Under the pieces are notes generated by a model. The model did no database searches. It had not been told where the DNA came from and worked only from the letters and a program-made list of their open reading frames with translations. From the NCBI GenBank assembly GCA_029881175.1, contig JAOUNC010000002.1, positions 1 to 26,253 on the forward strand: a DNA stretch of 26,253 bases, read 5' to 3'. Both the position numbers and the translations under genes were made by a program. This stretch comes from Nitrospirota bacterium. GTDB lineage: Bacteria > Nitrospirota > Nitrospiria > Nitrospirales > UBA8639. Below are positions 16,115-24,608 of the stretch, one piece after another; position 1 is the first letter of the stretch; each line of letters starts with the position of its first letter.

Positions 16115-17086
16115 ATGAGATCCATTCAATCCTACGTTGCCATTGCGCTCATAGGTTTTTTAAGTTTCTGCCCCACCACAGCCCCGGTATTTGCTGAAAC
16201 TTCGGCACCTGGAATCCATTGGGGAGCCCTGGGATATCCCGATCAAGAACCCACACTCGCAACCGGTCTCTCGATTTTTCGCTTTACAGAATTTAATGGA
16301 GACGGCGAACGGTTTAATGGCATAAAGGAAACCATTGGATTAAATCTCATCACCGTCAGTTGGACGGAACATTGGACCAGGCATTTACCAGGCTGGAGCA
16401 CTAATCTCACAGTTGGAGTAGGACCCACTCGCAATCAACCCTCGGAATGGCTTCAAAACGATCTCATTCATGACAGCCTCTGGGGTATTCCTCCTGTTCC
16501 TGTGGATGAAAAACGCAAGCAGACCGATTTTACGATTTCCGGGTCTCTCACTCGCTGGTGGCACCTGTTTCAACAACCACAGGTGATTTTTCTGAGTGGA
16601 GGCGGGCAAACGGGAAGCTTATATCAGGAAGCTTTTATCCGGGGAGGATTCCGCCGTTGGTCGCCGCTACAAACCTTCGAGCAAATAGCAGGATCGAATA
16701 AGAGTTGGCTGAGCTCTCTTGTCAGACCTTTTCGTGTTTCCGGCATGGTGCGAGCCGGGCGTATTGGCACTGGCGCCGCCTTTCATGATTTGGCCAATAC
16801 GGTCTACACCGGACAAGGGTCCATCAGTTATGGATGGTATGACACGCATTCGCATCAGCCCTGGATGGAAATTGAAGTCGGAGCAACAATTGGTTCTGGA
16901 ATTTTCAACGATGCCAAGGGAAACTCAATAGAAGAACAATTTTGGACTGTCGCGTTTCGGATCCACCCCTTTACGCTCGAATCCTGGAATGATCAACTCG
17001 GGAACAAAGACTTTGGCCCTACGTATGGAGGCCGTCTGATGATTGATTTGTACTTCCTTCTCCCTGAATCTTGGAAAGGCCAATAA
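16115..17086 (+). CDS. Secreted, probably outer-membrane beta-rich protein of unknown function
   Basis: A 323-residue protein. The N-terminus MRSIQSYVAIALIGFLSFCP followed by TTAPVFAET is a clear Sec signal peptide with cleavage near VFA-ET. The mature part is rich in Trp, Gly and alternating polar/apolar stretches (LNLITVSWTEHW, STNLTVGVGPTRN, QTDFTISGSLTRWWHLF, VIFLSGGGQTG, SISYGWYDTH, WMEIEVGATIGSGIF, RLMIDLYFLLP), as in outer-membrane barrels. It does not end in the usual terminal Phe. I do not recognise the family; a lipid A-modifying barrel was considered without motif support. It converges on the propeller lipoprotein gene with only 54 bp between them. Confidence 0.7.
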   Translation: MRSIQSYVAIALIGFLSFCPTTAPVFAETSAPGIHWGALGYPDQEPTLATGLSIFRFTEFNGDGERFNGIKETIGLNLITVSWTEHWTRHLPGWSTNLTVGVGPTRNQPSEWLQNDLIHDSLWGIPPVPVDEKRKQTDFTISGSLTRWWHLFQQPQVIFLSGGGQTGSLYQEAFIRGGFRRWSPLQTFEQIAGSNKSWLSSLVRPFRVSGMVRAGRIGTGAAFHDLANTVYTGQGSISYGWYDTHSHQPWMEIEVGATIGSGIFNDAKGNSIEEQFWTVAFRIHPFTLESWNDQLGNKDFGPTYGGRLMIDLYFLLPESWKGQ

Positions 17087-17140
17087 GGCTTGGAGGCTTC
17101 GGACTTACCTTTGATGTGCAGGGATTGCCTACTTCAAGGC

Positions 17141-18238
17141 TTATGAAGAAGAAACGATGGTGAGAGGAAGTCGCGTCCAGGATTCGCCGGCGTTCACACT
17201 TCGATAGAGACCGCCGCCATTGGTCCCGACATAGAGCACATGAGGATCACTGGGACTGACTTGTAAGCTGCGGATACTCGTGGCGTCTAATCCATTGATT
17301 TTGGGTTGCCAGGTGATTCCAGCATCTTCACTTTTCTGCACCCGATCGCTGGTGGCCAAATACAGCGTGGAAGGGTGAGTTGGATCCATTTGAATGGCAC
17401 TCACATAGGCATTTTGAATACTGCCCTCAATCTTGGCCCAATGCTCCCCTTGATCCGTGGATTTATATAAACCCTTCGTCGTTCCCGCATACACCACATC
17501 ACTATTTGTCGGATCGACCGCTATCCCATTCACCCCTAGGGCCATAGACGCCATCTTGGCATCGGCCGCCACCATCCCTCCAGATTTCTTTTCCCAACTC
17601 TCTGTTCCATTGATGGTGCGATACACGCCACCCGTCGTTCCCGCATACAACACATTCGGACGCTGAGGGTCGATCGCCAATGACACCACAAAATTGACTT
17701 CATTCATCCCCACCATCCGCTCCACCCAATTGCGACCTCCATCCAAGCTGCGAAACACCCCCACCGTCGTCCCGGCATAGACCATCTCCGTCCCTCGCGG
17801 ATTAAAGACGATTTGATTCACAATGGCGGAGATCGTCCCCTTCTGGATACCAGCACTAAATTGATGCCAGGTTCTCCCACCATCAGGGCTTTTGTAGGTC
17901 CCGTCGCCCATCGTTCCGGCAAACACCGTCGCCGATAATGTCGGATCAATGGCTAAGCTGATCACTCGCGTCCGCGTCAATTCTCCCTCAAATCGGGTCC
18001 ACGTCTCGCCGGTATCACTGGATTTATAGACCGCCTCATCAGTGGCCAGATAGATGATGTTTGACTTGGTGGGATGGAGAGCAATCGACACAATAGTATC
18101 ACTCCGCTGCCCACAGCCAGTGAGCCCCACCAGCAGGACAACAACCCACAAGATAAAATTGGGGAGGGAAAAGTGAAAAGTAAGGAGTACGGAGTACGGA
18201 ACGGGAACAAAGGGAAGGCGAGGATGAACGACAGGCAT
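17141..18238 (-). CDS. BNR/Asp-box beta-propeller lipoprotein
   Basis: The mature protein contains seven Asp-box repeats: YKSSDTGETW, YKSPDGGRTW, FRSLDGGRNW, YRTINGTESW, YKSTDQGEHW, QKSEDAGITW and YRSVNAGESW, each in a blade with a leading V-x-x-I-x-x-D-P and L-Y-A-G-T strand. This predicts a propeller related to sortilin/YCF48-like proteins, exported and lipidated at LTGC. The N-terminus is odd: upstream of ILWVVVLLVGLTGC the codons derive from a 7-nt repeat element, so the signal region may have been rebuilt. The ATG at 18238 is chosen; a GTG at 18259 is also in frame and lies inside the repeat. Neither has a good ribosome binding site. Asp-box propellers usually bind ligands; no catalytic site can be assigned. 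Confidence 0.8.
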   Translation of the reverse strand: MPVVHPRLPFVPVPYSVLLTFHFSLPNFILWVVVLLVGLTGCGQRSDTIVSIALHPTKSNIIYLATDEAVYKSSDTGETWTRFEGELTRTRVISLAIDPTLSATVFAGTMGDGTYKSPDGGRTWHQFSAGIQKGTISAIVNQIVFNPRGTEMVYAGTTVGVFRSLDGGRNWVERMVGMNEVNFVVSLAIDPQRPNVLYAGTTGGVYRTINGTESWEKKSGGMVAADAKMASMALGVNGIAVDPTNSDVVYAGTTKGLYKSTDQGEHWAKIEGSIQNAYVSAIQMDPTHPSTLYLATSDRVQKSEDAGITWQPKINGLDATSIRSLQVSPSDPHVLYVGTNGGGLYRSVNAGESWTRLPLTIVSSS

Positions 18239-18278
18239 ATCTTCGTGCTGACTTTTCACTGTTTACTTTTTCCTTCCC
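18173..18278. repeat. Heptad-repeat hairpin element, copy A
   Basis: The left arm is built of 7-nt units in phase: GTGAAAA, GTAAGGA, GTACGGA, GTACGGA (18173-18200). The right arm, read on the minus strand over about 18246-18278, carries related units (AAAAGTA, AACAGTG, AAAAGTC, AGCACGA). The ten bases AGTGAAAAGT occur in inverted orientation in the two arms. The element overlaps the stop of the upstream minus-strand gene and the first codons of the downstream one. A second element of the same design lies at 24604-24708. Confidence 0.65.
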
Positions 18279-19393
18279 ACGACATAGGGCTCGGCATACC
18301 CGGTTAATTCCACATAGCCTTGGCCATGAATATCCTGGCCTTTCCATTGTCCCGTGACATTCACGGCCCCCTCCCAATACGTCACATGGGTGCTTCGTGC
18401 CGTCACAAGTTCTTGATTGGCCATACGTGGCGAAATGGAGAGGGCAATATTCTCGGCTGGAATCGACAAAAGCCATTGACTGGGATAATGCGCCCCACTC
18501 ACTGGGCTTTTCCAATGTTGTGTAACAGAAAGTTGCACGTCTTGGAGGGCAAAGATGGTCGAAGAACCGTTGGGCAGGACCAACGTCCCGCTCGACGCCG
18601 GATCAAACGTGCCATTCGCTTGGCGCAAGCCATAGGCCATAATTTCATGATTGTTGTCGAGTTGCAGGCTAAACCAATCCCACCCCACTAAATGGTTTGC
18701 CAGGTCTCCTGAGCCAAACTCATGATCCATCCAACTCACCCCTTCCACGGGAATTGAGGTCTCACCCACTCTCACCGAACCAGTGGTATGAAGCCGCGTC
18801 AGGGAATAATAATGTGAGGCCTGTCCAGGCTGTTGCCCCTTCCGACTGACTCCGTTGATCCCATGGATGACGGGGGGCTTTTGCGATTCCACAACAAGGT
18901 CAAGGGAAAACTCTTCAGCCTGAGCCTGCAGGCGGAACTGACGATGATCCAGGTCAAGAGCCTTCACACTCCATCCATCAATCCAGACATCTAAAACATC
19001 TCCCCGTGCGCCAGCTTTCCCAATGCCGGCCCGACTAATTTTTTCGGCAAACTGAAATTGATCCGCTTGCTCATCCGTCAACGCCACATGCGCCAGATAC
19101 ACTTGCCGCATGGCCCACAAAGAAGGATTCTCCCAGCTATGAGGAGAGTCAATTCCCCGTCGAAAGAAAGTCACCTCATATCCAAAGCGTCGACCATCAG
19201 TCCCGACCAGATGCCCGGTAAAATACCACCATTCGGTCTGGAACTGCTCATGGCTCCCATGATCTCGCGGAAAAACCGAGACATATCCAGGCAGAGCGAG
19301 AGAGAACCGGGATTGTGAAGAGGTCAGCGTCGCGCCATAGACCTCAACGTGCATAAACACTACGAGCAATCCCAATAGGCAAGTTCTCATCAT
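18263..19393 (-). CDS. Lipocalin-like CrtC/AttH-domain exported protein
   Basis: The protein shows the hallmark FQTEWWYFTGHL near the N-terminus (mature residues about 40-55), the FGYEVTFFRRG strand, and the second-domain motif WMDHEFGS followed by GWDWFSLQLDN. These are typical of the two-lipocalin-domain family that includes hydroxyneurosporene synthase (carotenoid 1,2-hydratase, CrtC) and AttH. From 19393 the product begins MMRTCLLGLLVVFMHVEVYG, a good signal peptide; the frame is open to 19438 but that extension would bury the signal. No carotenoid genes are in the window, so the substrate is unknown and hydratase activity should not be assumed. The last codons (GRKK, TAA) fall inside the heptad-repeat element. 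Confidence 0.82.
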   Translation of the reverse strand: MMRTCLLGLLVVFMHVEVYGATLTSSQSRFSLALPGYVSVFPRDHGSHEQFQTEWWYFTGHLVGTDGRRFGYEVTFFRRGIDSPHSWENPSLWAMRQVYLAHVALTDEQADQFQFAEKISRAGIGKAGARGDVLDVWIDGWSVKALDLDHRQFRLQAQAEEFSLDLVVESQKPPVIHGINGVSRKGQQPGQASHYYSLTRLHTTGSVRVGETSIPVEGVSWMDHEFGSGDLANHLVGWDWFSLQLDNNHEIMAYGLRQANGTFDPASSGTLVLPNGSSTIFALQDVQLSVTQHWKSPVSGAHYPSQWLLSIPAENIALSISPRMANQELVTARSTHVTYWEGAVNVTGQWKGQDIHGQGYVELTGYAEPYVVGRKK

Positions 19394-19461
19394 TTCGTTT
19401 ATACCACGATGCCCCATAGCGCACAAAGCCCTTGCCACACAAGCATTTTCTCATCTTGACC

Positions 19462-20181
19462 ATGGATTCCAATTTATCGACCCACGTTGACTTTCAAGAA
19501 AATTCTCGGCTATCGTACTGCATGTCTGTCCCCTTTTTTTCAGCGGAGCCCGAGGCATGTCCTCTCCCGGAGATCGTTCCGATCTTTCCGCTTCCGACAG
19601 TCGTATTCTTTCCTGAAACCTACCTGCCACTTCATATTTTTGAACCGCGCTACCGGGAAATGGTTCAAGAAGCTTCGGCACACGAGCAATGTATTGGCAT
19701 GGCCCTCTTAAAAGAAGGATGGGAAGATCAATACGAAGAGGCCCCGCCCATTCATGCCATCGGGTGCGTCGGGCGCATTATAAGTTCTCACAAGTTAGCG
19801 GATGGATGTTATAACATCGTCTTGCAGGGGATACAGCGATGTACCTATCAGGAACAGACGGTGATCACCAACTATCGACAAGCTCGAATTGCTCCGTATA
19901 CGCCTCAAGTGTGCAGAGCCTTAACGTCGGATATCCGGCGCCATCTTGAGAAAACCGCGCAGGAATATCTTAAGGCTAAGAAAGCCACCCAACTATGTGA
20001 GGTCATTGGCTCCGGCACACTTACGGATTCGATTCTCGTGCATAATCTGTCGGCTGGCCTTGATCTCTCACCCATCGAAAAGCAATTCTTGCTGGAATCT
20101 GACGACCTCTCGCAGCAAGCACGCCGGCTTATCGATTTAATCCGCTTCAAACTCGCTGCTCTCCGAACAGCGCAAGGATAA
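19462..20181 (+). CDS. Lon protease N-terminal (substrate-binding) domain protein
   Basis: The domain opens with EIVPIFPLPTVVFFPETYLP then LHIFEPRYREMV, the standard start of the Lon N-domain, with the IGMALLKEG, IGCVGRI and YNIVLQGIQRC strands after it. A helical C-terminal part follows, as in the PUA-like stand-alone Lon N-domain family (about 200-220 residues). No AAA or protease domain is present, so it is not a protease. The start is uncertain: ATG at 19462 is used, while ATG at 19522 would give a product that begins closer to the domain. The stop is five bases before the ABC ATPase gene, so the two are probably co-transcribed. Known members are poorly characterised. Confidence 0.85.
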   Translation: MDSNLSTHVDFQENSRLSYCMSVPFFSAEPEACPLPEIVPIFPLPTVVFFPETYLPLHIFEPRYREMVQEASAHEQCIGMALLKEGWEDQYEEAPPIHAIGCVGRIISSHKLADGCYNIVLQGIQRCTYQEQTVITNYRQARIAPYTPQVCRALTSDIRRHLEKTAQEYLKAKKATQLCEVIGSGTLTDSILVHNLSAGLDLSPIEKQFLLESDDLSQQARRLIDLIRFKLAALRTAQG

Positions 20182-20186
20182 CCACT

Positions 20187-21161
20187 ATGTCCGCTCCTGC
20201 TGCAATTGAAGTCACCAACCTCAACAAAACCTATGACACCGTGGATGCCGTCAAGAACCTTTCGCTGACGGTGCAGCATGGAGAAATCTTCGGACTATTA
20301 GGCCCCAACGGAGCGGGGAAAAGTACAACGCTCCGAATCTTGATTACCACGTTGAGCCCAACAACAGGCACCGCCACGATCCTGGGCCACGATGTCGTCA
20401 AAGAAGCCGATACGGTTCGCCGACTAATTGGCTATGTTGCACAGGAACGGGCGATAGACCGATTTCTAACAGGACGAGAGCACCTCCTGTTGCTTGCCGA
20501 TCTCTATCATCTCAAAAAAGACGAAGCGCTTGCCCGTATCGAAACACTCTTGAAGCTTGTGAACCTGGAAGAACATGCCGATCGAGTGGCGAAAGGCTAT
20601 TCAGGCGGCATGAAGCGCAAATTGGACATTGCTTGCGGACTATTACCGAATCCAAAGATCCTCTTTCTCGATGAGCCCACCCTGGGATTAGATGTCCAGA
20701 GCCGTCTCAATATTTGGGACCATGTTCGGAAATTAAAAGAACAGGGCATGACCATTGTCATGACGACCAACTATTTGGACGAAGCCGACCAACTCTGCGA
20801 TCGCATCGCCATCATTGATCGTGGAGAAATCCGTGCCATTGGCTCACCGAAAGACTTAAAAGCCAGCCTAGGGGGAGATGGAATTTGGCTGACGCTCAGC
20901 GATGCGACCCCAGAAGCACTGGAACAATTGACCTCCGCTCTTCAGGGATTACCGTTTGTTCGGGGCATCCGCCCAAGGGAAAACGGGCTGGATATTCGTG
21001 TGGATGGCCCAGAAAAAGCTTTGCCGGCCATCATGGAAACAACCAATAAAATCGGCTGTCTGTTGGATGGCATTGAATACCATCGACCTCGCTTGGATGA
21101 TGTGTTTGTAGCCCATACCGGCCGTTCGCTCACCAACGAACCTGCTCCCCCCGAAGCCTAA
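20187..21161 (+). CDS. ABC transporter ATP-binding protein, DrrA-like
   Basis: A 324-residue ATPase with Walker A GPNGAGKST (39-47), Q-loop Gln86, signature YSGGM (138-142) and Walker B ILFLDEP (158-164), and the C-terminal extension typical of DrrA/NodI-type exporters. It would power the ABC-2 permease encoded 36 bp downstream. The residue at the H-loop, normally His in a TTHYxEEA context, is Asn195 (TTNYLDEA), which is unusual. The start is supported by AAGGA eight bases upstream. The same-strand order Lon-domain protein, ATPase, permease, SirB1-like protein suggests one operon. Confidence 0.95.
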   Translation: MSAPAAIEVTNLNKTYDTVDAVKNLSLTVQHGEIFGLLGPNGAGKSTTLRILITTLSPTTGTATILGHDVVKEADTVRRLIGYVAQERAIDRFLTGREHLLLLADLYHLKKDEALARIETLLKLVNLEEHADRVAKGYSGGMKRKLDIACGLLPNPKILFLDEPTLGLDVQSRLNIWDHVRKLKEQGMTIVMTTNYLDEADQLCDRIAIIDRGEIRAIGSPKDLKASLGGDGIWLTLSDATPEALEQLTSALQGLPFVRGIRPRENGLDIRVDGPEKALPAIMETTNKIGCLLDGIEYHRPRLDDVFVAHTGRSLTNEPAPPEA

Positions 21162-21197
21162 TCCTCTAGCTATTTTTTTCTTTGGAACCATCTAGTC

Positions 21198-21977
21198 ATG
21201 AATGAACAAATACAAGAAGTGCTGGCCCTGACAAATCGATGGGTCAAACGACTCAGCCGGGAAAAATTCAGTATGCTGTTTACCCTCATACAGCCCATGC
21301 TCTTTTGGCTGATTTTCTTTGGCAATTTGTTTCAGCGAGCCGCTGATGTCCAAGTGGTCCAGGCGCCGAACTATATGAGTTTTTTGGCTGCTGGCGTCGT
21401 CGTCATGACCGTCCTCAATAATGGCTTAGCCGGCGGAGTGGATTTGCTTTTCGATAAAGAAAACGGGTTCCTTGAACGCCTCATGGCGACACCGATTCGG
21501 CGCTCCTCGGTCATTCTGAGCCGCTTCCTCTTTGTCATGGCCATTACTGGCATGCAGATTCTTGTCATATTGGGAGTGGCCTTTCTCTTTGGTGTTAGTG
21601 CAGAAACGGGCATCATGGGCATTGCGCTCATCCTCGTCCTTGGTATGTTATTTGGGATCGGCCTCACATCCATTTCCATGGCCATGGCCTTTTCCGTCAA
21701 AAGCCACGGAGACTTTTTTTCCGTCTTGGGCTTTCTTTCGCTGCCCATGATTTTTCTCAGTTCCGCCTTAGTCCCCTTAGTGGCCATGCCAGGGTGGATG
21801 CAATTTTTTGCCTTCTTTAACCCCATGACCTGGGTCATTGATGCGGTGCGTCCGCTTATTATTTCGGGATGGAGCGAAGCGCTCCCGCAAGTGGGAATCG
21901 CTCTCGTAGTCCTGGTCGCCTTTGACGCCCTATGCCTCTATGGTGGGGCCAAAGCCTTTAAACGGTCTGTCGGTTAA
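21198..21977 (+). CDS. ABC-2 type transporter permease
   Basis: A 259-residue integral membrane protein with six likely membrane segments (for example MLFTLIQPMLFWLIFFGNLF, FLAAGVVVMTVLNNGL, GMQILVILGVAFLFGV, IALILVLGMLFGIGL, VLGFLSLPMIFLSSALVPLV, and a C-terminal segment) and the DrrB-type features: a cytoplasmic NGFLERLMATPIRRSS loop that contacts the ATPase and FFNPMTWVIDAVRPLI near the end. With the ATPase it would form an exporter; the substrate (drug, lipid or polysaccharide) cannot be told from sequence. Confidence 0.94.
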   Translation: MNEQIQEVLALTNRWVKRLSREKFSMLFTLIQPMLFWLIFFGNLFQRAADVQVVQAPNYMSFLAAGVVVMTVLNNGLAGGVDLLFDKENGFLERLMATPIRRSSVILSRFLFVMAITGMQILVILGVAFLFGVSAETGIMGIALILVLGMLFGIGLTSISMAMAFSVKSHGDFFSVLGFLSLPMIFLSSALVPLVAMPGWMQFFAFFNPMTWVIDAVRPLIISGWSEALPQVGIALVVLVAFDALCLYGGAKAFKRSVG

Positions 21978-22021
21978 ACCTCTAGTTCACAAGTTTCTGC
22001 GCCATTGCTAAAGACGAGCCT

Positions 22022-22903
22022 ATGTCATCTAATACAACTATTGTGAGTCTTCCTCCAGATACCACTATCCACGCCCTTCTTCGTTTACTGTCTGACCCAA
22101 ACGAACAGGTCGCCCGCACCATCCAAGATCAACTCGCGCGCCTTGGATCAAACGTCCTCCCCTTTCTTGAACAGGCGGGGAACGATGATGCAACATTGCA
22201 ACCCCGCGTGGCCTCCATCAAAGAGGAAATTCGCTTTGGACAACTCAAAGAGGAATTCCAACGGTTTGTTGCGAAAAGTGCGCGGCAAGAAGATTGGGAG
22301 CACGGAACCTTCCTGATTGCCAAACTTGCCTACCCTAATCTCGACATTCCGCACTACGTGGAATGTCTGGATAATCTGGCAGAGGAATTTCGCACCAAGT
22401 GGCTGACCACGGAATCTCCATCGGGAAAGGCAGCACGGTTGCTCAGTAACTTTCTGTTTAAAGATAAAGGCTTTTCGGGGAACCGCGAGGAATATTACGA
22501 TCCAGATAACAGCTATCTCAATCGTGTCATTGACACCCGCCAAGGCATTCCAATTAGCTTATCGGCCCTCTATGTCTTTGTTGGAAAACGCCTGGGGCTA
22601 CCAGCCGTTGGCGTGGGCATGCCGGGGCATTTCCTGGTCAAGCTTGAAGGCGAGACACCCACACAATTTGTCGATTGTTTCAATGGCGGAACGATTCTAC
22701 GGGAGCAGGACTGCCAACAATTTATCACCGCGTCTGGGTTGGACTATGCCCCTGAATTGTTGGCAAAGAGTTCAACCCCGAGCATGTTGGCGCGCATGCT
22801 CAGAAACCTATTGAGCATTTATGAACAGGACGCGGAAGAACCCATGGCCCGCCGCGTCCGCGCCTTTCTTGAGTTAGTAGAAAACGAACCAACCGACTCC
22901 TAA
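22022..22903 (+). CDS. SirB1/transglutaminase-like family protein
   Basis: A 293-residue cytoplasmic protein. The N-terminal about 75 residues look like a HEAT-like helical repeat (ALLRLLSDPNEQVARTIQDQ). The core (residues about 90-260) matches the SirB1 transglutaminase-like domain: NFLFKDKGFSGN, YYDPDNSYLNRVIDTRQGIP, ISLSALYVFVGKRLGLPAVG and VGMPGHFLVKL, then VDCFNGGTIL. In this family the usual papain-type Cys is not conserved, and here the corresponding stretch reads ISLS, so activity is doubtful. It follows the permease gene after 44 bp on the same strand and may be in the same operon. Function of the family is unknown. Confidence 0.88.
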   Translation: MSSNTTIVSLPPDTTIHALLRLLSDPNEQVARTIQDQLARLGSNVLPFLEQAGNDDATLQPRVASIKEEIRFGQLKEEFQRFVAKSARQEDWEHGTFLIAKLAYPNLDIPHYVECLDNLAEEFRTKWLTTESPSGKAARLLSNFLFKDKGFSGNREEYYDPDNSYLNRVIDTRQGIPISLSALYVFVGKRLGLPAVGVGMPGHFLVKLEGETPTQFVDCFNGGTILREQDCQQFITASGLDYAPELLAKSSTPSMLARMLRNLLSIYEQDAEEPMARRVRAFLELVENEPTDS

Positions 22904-22982
22904 CCACATCGCGAAACTGTTCTCTGTATCAAATCCTCTCGCGCCAACAACGAAAAAGCTCAACGACAGGCTTCCCCCTTTT

Positions 22983-23000
22983 CTCGAATTCAAATTCGAG
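22983..23000. promoter_or_regulatory. 18-bp near-perfect palindrome
   Basis: CTCGAATT-CA-AATTCGAG: two 8-base arms match exactly around a 2-base centre. It lies between the 3' ends of two converging genes and has no U-tract, so it is more like a protein-binding site or a remnant than a terminator. Confidence 0.35.
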
Positions 23001-23114
23001 GAGATTTGTATACCCGTCACCTGCTGGTCGGCCACATTTAATCGTGCTGCCGCTACACATGGAGAGGCGGACCTAACTCACCAAGCTCAGATAAGGTCCA
23101 CCCATGGTAGAGCG

Positions 23115-23897
23115 TCAGTCCTGTAGGACGACTCGGGATGTTCTCCCGACTTGTAAGGTCAGAAGATCTTTTCCTTTGATGATCGATCCTGAAAAATGTC
23201 GGCGGGCTTGGGCTACGACATTGGATCGATCTGCCGCCTCATAAAAATGTGACAGAACCAACTTTTTGATCTTGGCTTTTTTTGCCACCTTCCCACAGTC
23301 TTCGGCATGCATATGTGACCCACCCGGCGCATGGGACGAAAATGAGCAATCCAAAATAGCCAGATCAGCATCCTGGCAGAGACTCACCAAATTCGGTGAC
23401 GCCATCGCATCTCCAGAAAAAGCCGCCGACCGGCCCTGATACTCAACTCGATAGCCTAGACAGACTTGCTGATCAGAATGAGTCATTGGCAATGGGGTGA
23501 TCTGGGTCTGGCCAATGGCAAACGGCTGATCATGAACTTCCTTGAGCGTCACCCGAAACGGCGCATCTTTAAAATTTGGAAAGGTTCGAAGCATCGTCCG
23601 GAAGAGCCGTTTGGTCCCGGGAGGGCCAAAAATCGTGAGCGCTGGCCGAACGTCCGAGAACATGGAATGGCAAATGGCATCAAAGAAAAACGTCAAAAAA
23701 TCAGAGAAATGATCCGCATGATAATGGGTAAAGAGTAGGTATTGAATCGTATGGCGGTCCAGGCCGGTTTTCAGTAAATTAGAGAGCGTTCGGGGTCCAA
23801 AATCCAGTACAATAGGCACGTCCGTCTGGATAAGATAGCCAGCAGCGGCTCGAGTGAGATGGAGATTGGTCCCTGACCCTAAGATAGTCACCTGCAT
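23115..23897 (-). CDS. MBL-fold metallo-hydrolase (RNase Z-like)
   Basis: A 260-residue metallo-beta-lactamase-fold enzyme. The metal-binding motif is HYHADH (residues 58-63), with His140 (PMTHSD), Asp163 (FSGDA) and His217 (LSHF) as the remaining likely ligands; the opening TILGSGT fits the fold. The order and the lack of an extra domain resemble RNase Z/arylsulfatase-type members, but the exosite arm of true tRNase Z is not evident, so the substrate is open. AGGAG lies 12 bases upstream of the ATG. It is divergent from the HEAT-repeat gene, with 60 bp shared between their starts. Confidence 0.92.
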   Translation of the reverse strand: MQVTILGSGTNLHLTRAAAGYLIQTDVPIVLDFGPRTLSNLLKTGLDRHTIQYLLFTHYHADHFSDFLTFFFDAICHSMFSDVRPALTIFGPPGTKRLFRTMLRTFPNFKDAPFRVTLKEVHDQPFAIGQTQITPLPMTHSDQQVCLGYRVEYQGRSAAFSGDAMASPNLVSLCQDADLAILDCSFSSHAPGGSHMHAEDCGKVAKKAKIKKLVLSHFYEAADRSNVVAQARRHFSGSIIKGKDLLTLQVGRTSRVVLQD

Positions 23898-23957
23898 GAG
23901 GATGATCGACTCCTATTATTCACAACTCTAATGTTAGCCCATTGACCAATTATTTCG

Positions 23958-24608
23958 ATGCCTAGCCCTACCCAAGCACAACCGGAGGAAACCAGTCGCG
24001 CAATTAATCCGTTTGTCGGCTTGTTGGGGTTGGGCCTGATCGTAGCAGGCATTTGGGTCTGGAATCATCTGAATTTCGACACGCAGGATTACATCGTTGA
24101 TGAGATCATTCCCATCATTGGGGTCTTCATCGTGTTGAGTGGGGGTATTTGGATCGGTTGGCGAAAATGGCGCACACGCCAGGACCGGCTTAAACTCCGT
24201 GACCGCCTCATTCAACGATTTCAAAAAGAACCGTCTCCACACAAACAGCGAGAGCTCGCATTTACCCTGGTTGAAGTCAATTTATTCGAATCAGAAGGAT
24301 TGGAAACGATCGCCGAGCCCATGGCAAAACTCTTTATCTGGACCATGAACACGGCCTTGGGGGACAAGCAACATCGTATTCGAGGAATGGCCGCCAGCTA
24401 CTTAGGGATTCTTAAACATACTGAATCAATTCCGTTACTCATTCGATTCCTAGAAGATGATCACGCGCATGTTCGCGCCTGTGCAGCCTTAGCCTTGGGC
24501 CGGATGCGAGCCCAAGAAGCGGAAGCAAAATTGGAAGAAAAAATGAAGGAAGATTGGGATCAGACCGTCCGCAGTCGCGCACGGGAGGCGCTCGAACGTA
24601 TAAAGTAA
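23958..24608 (+). CDS. Membrane protein with HEAT repeats
   Basis: A 216-residue protein with two N-terminal membrane segments (FVGLLGLGLIVAGIWVW and IIPIIGVFIVLSGGIWIGW), a basic stretch (RKWRTRQDRLKLRDR) that suggests a cytoplasmic C-terminus, and PBS-lyase/HEAT-type repeats (HRIRGMAASYLGILKHTES, AHVRACAALALGRMRAQEA). It probably serves as a membrane-anchored scaffold. No family function is known to me. The final codons AAG-TAA overlap the first unit of a heptad-repeat element. Confidence 0.85.
   Translation: MPSPTQAQPEETSRAINPFVGLLGLGLIVAGIWVWNHLNFDTQDYIVDEIIPIIGVFIVLSGGIWIGWRKWRTRQDRLKLRDRLIQRFQKEPSPHKQRELAFTLVEVNLFESEGLETIAEPMAKLFIWTMNTALGDKQHRIRGMAASYLGILKHTESIPLLIRFLEDDHAHVRACAALALGRMRAQEAEAKLEEKMKEDWDQTVRSRAREALERIK

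Noticed and set aside
21371..21838. Minus-strand frame of 155 codons opposite the ABC-2 permease
   Set aside because: A Met/Lys/Arg-rich shadow of a membrane protein gene, not a gene.
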